From the NCBI GenBank assembly GCA_951230915.1, contig OX579637.1, forward strand, positions 6,324,001 through 6,388,000: a stretch of DNA of 64,000 nucleotides. The letters run 5' to 3'. Each line of letters opens with the position of its first letter. The first letter of the stretch is position 1. The notes below the pieces were generated by a model that made no database searches, was not told the DNA's origin, and was given only the letters and a program-made list of their open reading frames with translations. A program made the translations under genes and the position numbers. The stretch comes from Antitrichia curtipendula. Its lineage: Eukaryota; Streptophyta; Bryopsida; Hypnales; Leucodontaceae. Of this stretch, positions 23,311 to 33,902 are shown in pieces.

Positions 23311-24638
23311 CGTGAGAGATAAGGTACAAAAGAACTTCTCAAACTCCTTGTTCCTACTATATACCTTGCACTTCCTATTCTAATGATTTTTTTATGAAGC
23401 CTTCTTCCTTGGCTGTACTGTTTTAAGGTTACTTCATTTAATGCAATTGTTCTTCCTTTGGTTTAGAAGTAGTAATTAGGATCTTCAAGAAATTGAGATC
23501 TTTAGCGGTCAATTATGAAGGGTCATAATTCAATGGAAATGGGTGATTGAGAAATGAATGGTCACAAAATAAGCAATGGCTGTGTTGCCCTCACCTGAAT
23601 TTTTTAACTATCTAATTATATGTAGGGATCATAAACATTAAACATCTTAGATGACGGCTTCTGTAAACATTAGATGAAGTGGAAAAGACCAAACTAGTAG
23701 GTGAAGACATAGATATAAGAGAACTCAGATGTAATAAATTAAGATTTTCAACCCTTCATAAAAAAAATCTAATATATATAACAAATTGCTCCATCTATGT
23801 ATAGTTATAATCATTTCATAAAAATACATTCTTTCAATTGAAGTTAATTCTTTATTAGAAACATAAAAAACATGGGAAGCTAGGCTTGTGATTAATGTAT
23901 CAGGTAAACTCATATCAAACATATAAGTTCTCTATTATTACCTTGCAATGTAGAGCTCTAAGGGCCAACTTCATGAGGGGTAATTATTTTTAAGAGGTGT
24001 GTACATATTTCCCAAAAGAACCCTTAGTTTAAGAACTAAGACGTTTATATAACAACTGTCATTTTTGTTATATTTTCAAAATCTCTACCTAGAGATTACA
24101 AATCCAGTAGTACACTAGAACCATAAACCATTTGTACCAAAGCCACAGCCGGCCAAAAGAAGTATTAAGTTTTAATATTTAATGTACTTCATTGTCATTT
24201 GAAATTTGATTTAGTTCTAGACTTCACATGAAGAGGGAGGATATTAAATTAATCTTATGTGGGTTTGGGCCAAAAGCAGATGACATAATTATACTTGTCA
24301 GCTAACGCACATGAGAAGTTGCCGATAATATTAAGGACAACTTAATTACAAGCTTAATGCCTGCAAATCAGCGGCGGTGACGTCGAGGAAAGGTACAGTC
24401 TGTGATAGCAGCTAAAGACTTTGTAGAGAAATATTCCGCAAATAAATGTTCTCAAATACATTGCGGCTGTACGTTTTTTGGAAACTGTCATAGCCACCAA
24501 TAAGATTACATAAGCGCTATTATGAACTATGACAGCAAATGGAAGTAACCGTCCGCCAACACAACCATCAATGCAAATTTGTACACATGTCATCAATCCA
24601 TTGATGGTACCTTGTTCGTACTCCCTGTTTGCTTTGTA
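23311..24638. other. Intergenic AT-rich region, no gene seen
   Basis: This lies between the divergently oriented transposase gene (minus) and the gene starting at 24746 (plus), so it should hold both promoters. Only motif-free short frames are present; the hydrophobic minus-strand frame at 24354-24596 has no support. Confidence 0.35.
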
Positions 24639-24639
24639 G

Positions 24640-24647
24640 TATATAAT
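24640..24647 (+). promoter_or_regulatory. Putative TATA box
   Basis: GTATATAATATGAAG lies about 100 bases upstream of the ATG at 24746, a fitting distance for a plant RNA polymerase II core promoter. No GC-rich array precedes it, unlike the mobile cassettes. Confidence 0.45.
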
Positions 24648-24745
24648 ATGAAGCTCAGCTTACCAAATCAGCATTCTTCTCGTTTCAGTTTGATTCAACT
24701 TCTGTAGTTGTGAACATTAGTTTTCATGTAGTCACTCCTTACCAC

Positions 24746-27700
24746 ATGCTTGTAGAAAGCCGGGAAGCTTATATTCTTAGTGAGAATCATAGGAAGAGGC
24801 GAAAGAGGCATAGGTCATTTTATTTTTCTTCTACAAAAGCATTGAGAAGATCTCGGATGACAAGAGGGAAGAGGTTGGTTTCCAAGACGGGTCAGTCCAC
24901 TGATGGAGATCTTCGAAAAGTTCTTCGATTTGGAACTGCAATTAGTGGCGGCGAGGAGGACATGGGAGAGAAGACAATTCATGTAGATGAAGAAATGTCC
25001 GAGGACACTACTATTGTACAAGGAGAAGCGAATACTGTATATGTAAGGATTCTTAAGCACCTTTCTTTTTATTTGAATTCGTCTTTTTCTTTTTGCTTGT
25101 CGCGCTAACTATAAGGACCCTCTCGTGCAAGAAACTGGATGTTTTGTTTAGGGTTTCGGGTAGGCTTTCCAAATATTTTTAGAAAAGGAAATAGACAAAT
25201 GAATGCATTGCAAAATATAAGTTTCTTAATCTTTCCCTCTCAGTCAGACTTGGAACCTCTGATTGAAACTGAGAATTGAAGTATGTCATAATTCTCCATA
25301 TTTGACCCCAAAACAGAAGTCCTTGTTTGCCTAGGTGCCCAAACAGGGGTCCAGAGAGTATTCTGGTAGTTCGTTGATTTGATTTTGGTAGTCCTTTTTA
25401 TCTATTTCTTTTATATATGTTGGGACTCTGTGTTTGAAATAGTAATACCTATTCTGAACGGTGATCAGTCCCTGGATCAGTCCCTGGAAATGATGACCAA
25501 GTCACGCAAGGCCCATGTCACCGTTTCCACCATTTCAGGCCATCGTGTGCTGTTAATTAAGAAGCCGAGCTCCGTGAATTCTCGGCGGTCCGTTACTTTG
25601 TTGACAGCTGTTCCGGACCTCAGCGAATCTGGGAATGTGAACTTGACATCCAAAATAGAAACGCGGTACCCCTTGCATGCATGCACCTCATTTTGTTGGC
25701 GCACTACTGAAATCCATTGCAGGCGCAGCTCCTGAAATTCCCTCCACTACATTCTCCAGCATTCTTCACACTCACGTTCATACTCACATTTTGAACTTCA
25801 GGAAGTGTAGCCGGGGAGGATGCAACGGACTACGCGGAGTCAGTCGAAGGATCATGGATTCTTTCAGGCACCTCGTGGAAGGCCGGAAGCTAATCGAGCA
25901 AGTCAGGAGGTATTGCTCGAAACTCAATTTCTGTCTTGTGTGTGTGGGTTGTGTCATGCGGCTGGATTGCCAATCTTGAACTGGGTTGTGTCATGGGTTG
26001 CCAATCTGGAACTGGGCTGTGTCATGCGGCTGGATTGCCAATCTTGAACTGGGTTGGGTCATGGGTTGTGTCATGGGCTGAGCATGCACCTGAGTTACAT
26101 TTTGTGGGGGGCGGGTTGGAGACCGCGTGCTTGTGTGTTTGATTCCGCTGGAGTAAGCATGCACCTGAGTTTGATTTTGTGGGGGCGGGTTGGAGACAGC
26201 TTGCTTGTGTGTTTGATTCGGTGGAGTGAGCATGCACCTGAATTTGATTTTGTTGGAGCCGGTTGGAGATCGCTCGCTTGTGTGCTTGATTCTGCGGGGG
26301 TCGGGCTGACTGTCTCCAGCGATCAGTCGGATCCGACTGATGACAGTCGCACCTGAGTTACATTTTGTGGGGGGCGGGTTGGAGACCGCATGCTTGTGTG
26401 TTTGATTCCGCTGGAGTAAGCATGCACCTGAGTTTGATTTTGTGGGGGCGGGTTGGAGACAGCTTGCTTGTGTGTTTGATTCGGTGGAGTGAGCATGCAC
26501 CTGAGTTTGATTTTGTTGGGGCCGGTTGGAGATCGCTCGCTTGTGTGCTTGATTCTGCGGGGGTCAGGCTGACTGTCTCCAGCGATCAGTCAGATCCGAC
26601 TGATGACAGTCGCGCGTTAGCTTGACCCCCGAGAAATTACAGTTGTGCTTGTTTTCACGTCGACATTTGGAGATATAAACCCTGCGTTCTGAGATTACAG
26701 CTCTCTCTAGATGAGATCTTGGTCACTGTGGTCACGGTAGGGGTTAAGGAACTAGATGTAAGAATAAATTTTCAAGCCTTTGTATTTAGGCTCCATCCCT
26801 ATCCAAAGTTGTATCAGAAATTTGGTTCTAGCCCTTAGGTACATGAGCTTAGATAACTGATCATCAATTCTCGTAAATCAGTCAGAGGTAACGAAGATGT
26901 TGAACACGACATTATGAACCGGAACTAGATACCGAAGTCTTCACTGGTTTGTCGGCCTCGGAGGGAATGAGTCTCATTTTTAATGACTTACCAATCTGTC
27001 GAGCATGCACTGTGTTTGATTCCAAGGGGGTCGGGCTGACTGTCACCAAGGATCAGTCGGATCCGACTCATGCCAGTCGAGCGTCAGCTTGACCCCCGAG
27101 AAACGGTAGATGTACTCGTTTCCTTGTCCAGGTTTGGAGACCTATCCCAGCATTGTGAGATTCCAGATCTCGCGGGATGGGCAATTGGTCACTCTGGAGA
27201 CAAGCGTGGATTAATGAACTGGATTTCGGAAAAAATTGCCAAGCCTTTGTACTTTGTCTGGATCCAATATTCTTGACATTCAAGGCCCGGCTTGTCGTTC
27301 CCTCTGGTATTTAGAAGTTAGAAGTATGCGAGAATTGTTGGTAACGATAAACGAGTCTGTATGAAAGAGTCTGTACGAACGAGTTTGTACGTACGAGTCT
27401 GTATTAAATTGTCTGTATGAACGAGTATATACATACGAGTCTGTATGAGAGATTCTGAATGAATTTGTATGAAGCTATACCCTAATACCCAAGTCTCTAG
27501 ATTGATATATCCAATCTATAGATTTAGTTTGTATGAACGAGTATGTACAAGTGTGTATGAATCTTTACCCTAATAGCCATGTCTCTAGATATAGATTGAT
27601 GTATCCAATCTAGAGATTGATATATCTAGAATGAGAAATTATTTCAAATCTCTTGGATTAGTCTAATGAAGATTTCTTAAGGAGACTTAACATGCCGTGA

Positions 27701-28990
27701 TACACGTCTTTAACCAATTCATTTGAAGGCCTGAAGCTAAAGTGTTTGACTACTAATATTAAAGTACTTTGTAGAGTTATACCCGTCATTATTTTCACTA
27801 GAGTTGGTCATTCAATTGGTCGCATTTTACCTTTTGCGTACTTAGGTAGGGAATTAGGGATGTTCTTTCTGGAAGTACCATTTTGGGGGGGTCCAGCAAG
27901 TTCCCTCTGAGTGTCAGTCGGATCCGACTGACACTTCGAGCGAACTTGCTGGACCCCCCAAAAAATGGTACCTTGATTAAGTTGATACATTTTTTTTGGG
28001 ACGCCTTGTTTAATGATCTTCTTGATTGTGTGCACGAATTGTCCTTGAAATCAGAAACTACTTGTCCTATTAAATTATAGACTTGAAGATTATTTCTCTG
28101 AATTCCATAACATTTTCATATTTTGAAGGAAATTAGAGTTTTGGAATACTTTGACTAAGTTATATTTAGACTCATTTTTTCGATTCACTATATCTTTTAT
28201 TGGAACATTAGAATATATAAATATTTAAATTTTAGAAGTGATAGATTTTCGGTGCCAAGTTGTGAAAGCCTTCTTGATTATTACTCTCTAATACCTTCAC
28301 GTAAAATCAAAAAGTTTATATTACGTACAAATTTAAATATGCAAGAGTCCTATAGAATTTAGCCCTCATGTTGTCCGCGGTTACATCTTGTTTTTTTACC
28401 CCTAACTTTAGATTAAGGATAAAATTGATTTATTCTATGATTCATGTCCATGTGAGTTTCAGTGTATGTAACTAAGATAGAATTGGTTCAATTATTTTCT
28501 TTATTGACAGGGAGATGATGGGCAGCCGACGTCCGCATCTATTATATCCGCTCCTATAGTGCACGTATCTCAAATGGTAGGCCCATCTCAGCCTTTCACG
28601 CCTGCGAATACCAATATGAAGGTTTCTGGCGATTCAAAGGAAGATGAAGCTGCAAATGAAGACATGGTAAGCTTTGTTGATGTTATGGATGCAGCTGACC
28701 GTGCTGCAGATGCTCTTGAGCATTCTATGCTCAGTCGGGTTAGTGACCTCGTGGGTCCCAAACGATCTCTTAGTGAGGCTGACGTGGAGCCTCGCAAACG
28801 TAGACAACCTGTGTTCTCTCCAGAGAGTTCCGAGACTGAATATAGCTCAGATAGTGTGATATCTATTTCAATTGATGGTCCAATGTTCCAAGACACATGC
28901 GAGTGTGTTTGTAGCGTTGGCCAAGGTAGCCCTGAAATAGTGCTCATTCTTCTGAGTTCTGACTCAGATGAAGATGTTGAGATAGACTGA
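24746..28990 (+). CDS. Unrecognised nuclear-type protein with basic N-terminus and SUMO-interaction-like C-terminus
   Basis: Exon 1 (24746-25042, 99 codons, GTAAGG donor) encodes a basic segment 'NHRKRRKRHRS' that looks like an NLS, then an acidic tail. The last exon (28511-28990, TTGACAG acceptor, TGA stop) is in phase with exon 1. It encodes an acidic Ser-rich protein with 'PRKRRQP' and a C-terminal hydrophobic-acidic block 'EIVLILLSSDSDEDVEID', which fits a SUMO-interacting motif. Candidate middle exons at 25481-25665 ('HRVLLIKKPSSVNSRR') and 25802-25909 do not all keep the phase, so they may be alternative or spurious. A strong donor ATG|GTAAGC at 28668 inside the last exon is in phase with the exon at 29229, so the transcript could continue into the ParB-methyltransferase gene. 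I do not recognise the family. The intron holds a minisatellite and four hairpin elements. Confidence 0.5.
25940..26612. repeat. Minisatellite with a 263-base tandem duplication
   Basis: 25945-26085 repeats 'GTGTCATGCGGCTGGATTG' and 'CCAATCTTGAACTGGGTTG' units. Then a 263-base block (26087-26349) is repeated at 26350-26612 with few differences. Each block contains three shorter units beginning 'GCATGCACCTGAGTTTGATT' and ends inside a 72-base hairpin element. Repeated open frames on both strands here are artefacts of the repeat. Confidence 0.8.
26296..26350. repeat. Hairpin element copy B (right end lost)
   Basis: GGGGGTCGGGCTGACTGTC leads into the perfect 20-base palindrome ATCAGTCGGATCCGACTGAT (26322-26341) and GACAGTC. 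The right GACCCCC end is missing because the next 263-base repeat unit begins here. Confidence 0.75.
26559..26630. repeat. 72-base hairpin element, copy C
   Basis: GGGGGTCAGGCTGACTGTC on the left pairs with GACAGTC...GCTTGACCCCC on the right around CAGTCAGATCCGACTG. The end-to-end length is 72 bases. Confidence 0.8.
27026..27097. repeat. 72-base hairpin element, copy D
   Basis: GGGGGTCGGGCTGACTGTC and AGCTTGACCCCC frame CAGTCGGATCCGACT. The length is again 72 bases. The flanking 'GAGCATGCAC..GTGTTTGATTC' shows it came from the same repeat unit as copies B and C. Confidence 0.8.
27340..27660. repeat. Degenerate tandem repeats of a GAACGAGTCTGTAT unit
   Basis: About eight imperfect copies of (A)CGAGTCTGTATGAA lie at 27350-27470. 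A second short block, 'CCCTAATA.CCA.GTCTCTAGAT', follows near 27480 and 27570 with 'GATTGATATATCCAATCTA' text. Non-coding. Confidence 0.6.
27871..27974. repeat. Hairpin element copy E with long perfectly matched outer arms
   Basis: The 72-base unit (27887-27958) has arms GGGGGTCCAGCAAGTTC and GAACTTGCTGGACCCCC, and the centre GTGTCAGTCGGATCCGACTGACAC. Pairing continues outward: AAGTACCATTTT on the left and AAAATGGTACCTT on the right. The total foldback is about 104 bases with a short unpaired offset. It lies in the presumed intron of the 24746-28990 gene. Confidence 0.85.
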
Positions 28991-29228
28991 TTCCATTAGA
29001 TTGGAATTCTGTGTTGGCATCTGTCATTACATCCTTACATGTCTAATATACCTATCATGAGGATTGTTATTAATATCATAAATGTGTCCATGTTTCTATG
29101 CTAATGATATTTCACTCAAAATCCTACCGTTTTGGTCTTCGTGTATTACCACATACTTACTATTTTGCGGTTTATTCTGTTTTTGCAATTCCACAAATCC
29201 TGAACCATATTGAGTTCTATCTTTGCAG

Positions 29229-32200
29229 ATGGATGTATCTCCAGTCAATTTATCAGAGGTGGAGAGATTTATTGAGACACCGGGAACTAATGATGCAGCT
29301 CAGCCAGAGATTGGAGGTGAAGTTGAGGGACAGTTTATTGAGGATGAAGAGAAGGAGTTGTTGGAGGACGAGCTCCGTAGGCTTCAGAAGGTAGATTCGG
29401 TGGCAACAATTGCATCCTTCAGAATGAAGCCGGATGAGTTGTTTCGTCTCCGCATCCCCCTTTGTAGACTTGTGGCGATGCCCATGGTGAGGCCAACCCT
29501 CTCCTGTGACCTAGTCAAGCTTGAGCAAGAGTTCGTGAATGGGTACCTTGACGGAGCTGCAGTTTTCTATGTGACAATTACAAATGAAGCTGGAGAGAGT
29601 GCAGAGTTTTCAGAGGAGGAGATTGCAGGATTGCCGCCACTGTGGAAGGAGAAAAATGAAAAATTTGAAGATTATTTGGACTCTGTGCCTGAGCTCCGGT
29701 TCTTGAAGAACTTGAAATTCTATGTCTGTGATGGAAATCATCGACGGCTAGCATGGATGAGCCACATTTCCAGGCTTCATTCCACTGAGAGACAGTGGCA
29801 TTATGCAGTTGACTGCATAGTATTGGACACAAAGGGGAAGATTGAGCTAGTTATGCATGTCATGCATGACATAAACAAGTGAGTATTGTAGCTTTGCCAA
29901 GGCTTAGGGGTCTTTAATTTTTTCTTGATTTCCATTTTTGTATATTGTAATTGCTACGTACAACAAAAACTAACTGACATTATCGAAATTGCAGATCGAC
30001 AGAAGGCTCGCATGTGAAGACTAATTTGGTCCACACGTTGTATCGGGTTCAAAAGTACGGCCTCCTACCTATGGAAAGGTTCAACGAGATGCTCAGGCCA
30101 TCAGAGGTCAAACGATGTAGAGCCCTAAAACCAAAGAGAACTTGGTACTCAATGCTAGTGGAGGTTTTCACATCTTTTGTTTTCCGGGTAAGAATTTGGT
30201 TGTTTAATTATGCCTTTGTCAATTACTCTACTGTCATCCTGAATTTTTTTGGCTACAATTGTTGAGATTCCTAAATCGTTGCCTGTTATCAGCAAGAGAT
30301 TGCCCAAGCAGCTGATGCTGCAGTGAGAAGGTACAATGAGGTAACCCCGGATGAAGACAAGACTAAATTGGGTGTAGCAAATGCCATGAGAACCGGAGCC
30401 AAAGAGAAGACTACAAAGCTGTATGTGAAGATGGTTAAGTTGTTAAAGGTGGCCAATCCTGGTCATGGGCCTGGCTTCCTAGAAGAAGTAAGTGCCTCAC
30501 ACCTAAAATGTTTTCATGGCAATGTGGTATATTCAGTTGAAATACTAATTTGAAGGCCATGCTGAATATAGGATGACCCGCAAAGGACAATTTCAACCCA
30601 TGTCTTAGCTTCCATGATTTTAAAAAAAGGACTAATAACTATGCTTTCTATTTAAAAGATTATAACCTTCTTTAGGTAGAAAATGCTTTAGGACAAGTGA
30701 GCTTGCTTAGGTCTTCAACTAAAAATTTCTTTTTGTGTAGGTGGAAAAACATTGGAGCACTAATGAGGTTCCAGAGATGACTTTGGAGAAACTCCAAATG
30801 GTTGCCACTTGCAATACAACTCCATTTCACAAGATCAAGATCCTGACGTGGTGGAACTCTTCATTGCCAACCCGTGAGGCTAGGCGATTTCCACCACGCC
30901 CCGTATCAGAGATGTTGCTTGGGCCCTTTTTGACTCGATGTGTATGGTACGCTGGGGTAAGTGCTCTTATGTGTATAATTTTATTTATTTTATATCCAAA
31001 GCCAATTGATTCAATGGGATTTTCAATAACTCAAATTGTTGCATTTGACTATATATCGTTGGAATTCTAATTGGTCTATTTTTTTTTCAGATTGAAGATG
31101 CAGCTGTGGAATACTTTGAAGATGTAGTCAAGCAGGACAAGATTACGATCAACATGGAAGTTCCACAGAAACCTGAGTCATTGGCGGATTATGTGGAAGG
31201 ATGGAGGATCAAGATCTGGGATCAAGGATTCTTGTCGGTTCTTAGAGGAACAAACTACTTCAAGAAAGGTGACTGCTTTATGACTTTTGATGGCTCAAAA
31301 CTGGCGGTTCGAAGAGTTATTTTTCGGTAAGTTTCTCCTACTTTGTAATACTCTTGTTCAGAAAATGTGGAACGCATTGCGATTCGGATGTCATGATTTT
31401 GGTTCAAGCTAATGATTCATTTATATTCAAATAATGAAGAAAGGGACCAAAATTGGGGGCCTACGGGAATTCGTAGGACATCAGTCGGATCCGACTGAGG
31501 TTTTAGAGGTCTCCCTAGGACCCCCTAATTTTGGGTTCTAATGTATTCAAAGTAATTGTTTCATCATACAATTCATTCCATTGATGTGTAAATTTCTTTT
31601 TCTCCTTTATCATATATGGTATTAGAAGTAGTACTTTACCTTGCTTCTTGATTTGGATTCTCATCTATATTGATTTTTTTTAATACGTTGCAGTTACTTC
31701 AAGCACGAGCTCGAAGCCAAAGAAGCAATCACACGGGCTTAGCTTCCACCATTTCTTTTGACTTGGTTGGACCGTAGTTCTACAGACTGCATGTACATTG
31801 CAAATCAACTCCGTACCTACACAACGGCTCATCTCAATGCTGGACGGTGGTACATTGATTGCCCCGTCGCCTGCACTCATCCATCGGAAGTCGAATTCCG
31901 AAACTCTTTGGAGGGCATTGGTGCTATTGACATGGAGGTGGATGAATTTGCAGGACTTGATGAAAAACAGAAGAAGAAGGCCATTGCAAAGAGGGAGCAC
32001 ATCGATAGGAAAAAAGAGGCTCGGCTCCAAGTTATTTTGGAAACAAAAGAGAAGAAGGAGGCTGAGCGTTTGGCCAAGGTAGCGGAGAAGGAGAAGGAGA
32101 AAGAAGAGAAGGAGAAGGAGAAAGAAGAAAAGGCAATGGCCAAAGGCAAGAAGAAGTCTGACAATGTTGGCGTCGTTCCCACATTGTCGATGGTGGATCA

Positions 32201-33902
32201 AAACTCTCAGATGGAAGGCGGAGCTCAAAGCGGGATGAAAAGAAAGGCTGCACTTTCGCAATTGACTAAGGACGTCATCACTCATGGGACGCAGGTCATC
32301 ATTCTTGGTGATGATGAATTGGAAAGAAGTGAGGATTTAATCCTCAATATCTCAATTGAGGACCTCGTCGAGGACATGGAGGACGAGACGCCGACTTCCT
32401 ACAAAGAAGTCATGGACTTCTTGAAGAAGGTAATTTCCTTTTATTTGAAATCCCAATCATGCCACAATTTGGTGATATGAACATAGTATGTTTGCTTAAT
32501 TGATATTTTGAAATATTCCATGTTTGCAGCTCTCGGTGGGGAAGCCTCGCATGTTTTATGGAGTGCCAAATGCCAGACCAGGAGTTGACCTCATCTTCAT
32601 TAATTGCCCGGAGAACTTGCCTGTACCAAGATTGTCTTCTCCGTCCACGAAGGTTCCAGATTGGAATGCAGACGTAGAGAATGAGGCTCTTCAAGCAGCA
32701 TTTCAATTTGCATTCAAACATCTACAGGACCACAACTGCATGATAGTATTTCATTCATGGAGCGCTGATGTCAGGGGCGATATCTTAGGATTGTGTGAGG
32801 CTTATCGAATGGTGAAGAAGAAAGAGTGGTGGGGCATGAATCGTCTCTACTTGACCTCGGCGTTGGACACTAGTACTACGGTAAATTTTGTGATATGGTT
32901 CCAGGAGTTTTGAATGGCATCTGTCAATGCATAATGTTTTATTGGTTTCTCATGTGTATTTTTTTCTAATGACTGCAGACGCAAAGGTTTGGAATCAGCC
33001 TCCTCGTGAAGGACTTTGGCGAAAAAAGAAAGTCCAATTTTGTTTTCAAACGTACAGCAATGATGAAGAATGCAGGTGTGGACATTGGTCGAGATGACAT
33101 GTTGATGAACTACACCAAAGAAGATGACATGGCGATGAATGACAGAAAGCCATGGCGAGGGGCTCGTGAAAAAGACCCACGATTTTTCCAACTCCTCATC
33201 GAAGCTACAACTGTCGAAGGAGATTTGGTTCTCGATTGCACTGCATCAACAGGTGAATATCCAATTGAATTATTATTTTTTTAAATAGTAACTCTAAAAA
33301 TCAATCATTCAACTAAATATTCTATATTCTCTTGACTTCAGGTGCATCGATTACCGCTTGTCGTGGGACAGGCAGGCACATTGTAGCTTTGGAAGACCAT
33401 GCCGATGTTTTTGATGCCTTCCTAAAACCTATGAAGAAGCCTACTCCAAACGTGGTGATGGCCCCACGTAAACCATCTATACTTGAAGCCTCCCAAGATT
33501 CGGATGAAATACCCGTGGTGGCTCGCAAATTTGCTCGAAGGGGAAAATTCAGTAAGTAAGTTTGCATTTTTCTGAAGTCTTTTTTTCAATGAATTTCTTT
33601 GTATTCTAAAAGTCTAAAATTGTGTAATATTTGTTTGCAGCCATCAAGGATTGATATCATCAGATGTGATGATGAAGAATCGAAATCTTGTCTACAGTCC
33701 AGAGAAGAGTTTTCATCTTCCAATTTATGCCGAGCAGATGGCATCAGCCTTTGCGGATTTTGGTTGTTCTAAACCAAAACGCCGTAAAGATACATATGCT
33801 CTAAATGTCTTACAGTTTATAGATGGATCAGCATCCGAGGGTAGAGAGACCTCAGAATCGTCTACCAATGACGATTCTGCAACTGAGTCCACTGCGACTT
33901 AG
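29229..33902 (+). CDS. ParB/sulfiredoxin-like domain fused to a degenerate N4/N6 DNA-methyltransferase domain
   Basis: Ten exons with consensus borders keep one frame for 1,108 residues: 29229-29878, 29995-30187, 30293-30487, 30741-30956, 31091-31326, 31694-32429, 32530-32880, 32979-33252, 33342-33555 and 33641-33902. Exon 1 carries 'FYVCDGNHRRLAWM' (residue ~165), the DGxHR motif of ParB/sulfiredoxin folds. A Lys/Glu coiled coil spans ~590-650. The C-terminal third looks like a Pfam N6_N4_Mtase domain: 'VDLIFINCPENLP' (~762) sits where (D/S)PPY should be, and 'DLVLDCTASTGASI' plus 'GRHIVALED' (~940-965) match the SAM-binding FxGxG strand order of this class. Both motifs are altered (NCPE for S/DPPY, one glycine lost), so methyl transfer is doubtful. 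ParB-methyltransferase fusions are known mainly from bacteria, phages and mobile elements. One in-frame TAG (31740-31742) splits it into 512 and 595 residues. The ATG follows a TTTGCAG acceptor directly, so an upstream exon is likely. Confidence 0.7.
31455..31525. repeat. Hairpin element copy F (intron 5 of the ParB-methyltransferase gene)
   Basis: GGGGGCCTACGGG and CCTAGGACCCCC frame CATCAGTCGGATCCGACTGAGG; the length is 71 bases. Pairing extends outward through GACCAAAATT on the left and AATTTTGGGTTC on the right. It sits wholly within the 367-base intron 31327-31693. Confidence 0.8.

Noticed and set aside
25991..26625. Repeated open frames of 70-170 residues on both strands
   Set aside because: They are products of the minisatellite and the 263-base duplication.
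31680..32285. A minus-strand frame rich in Leu and Phe that resembles membrane segments
   Set aside because: It is the complement of the Lys/Glu-rich coiled-coil region of the ParB-methyltransferase gene.
29229..33902. A bacterial restriction-modification operon or contamination
   Set aside because: Ten introns with plant-type splice signals, a decayed duplicate that also keeps introns, and surrounding plant transposons show nuclear residence.
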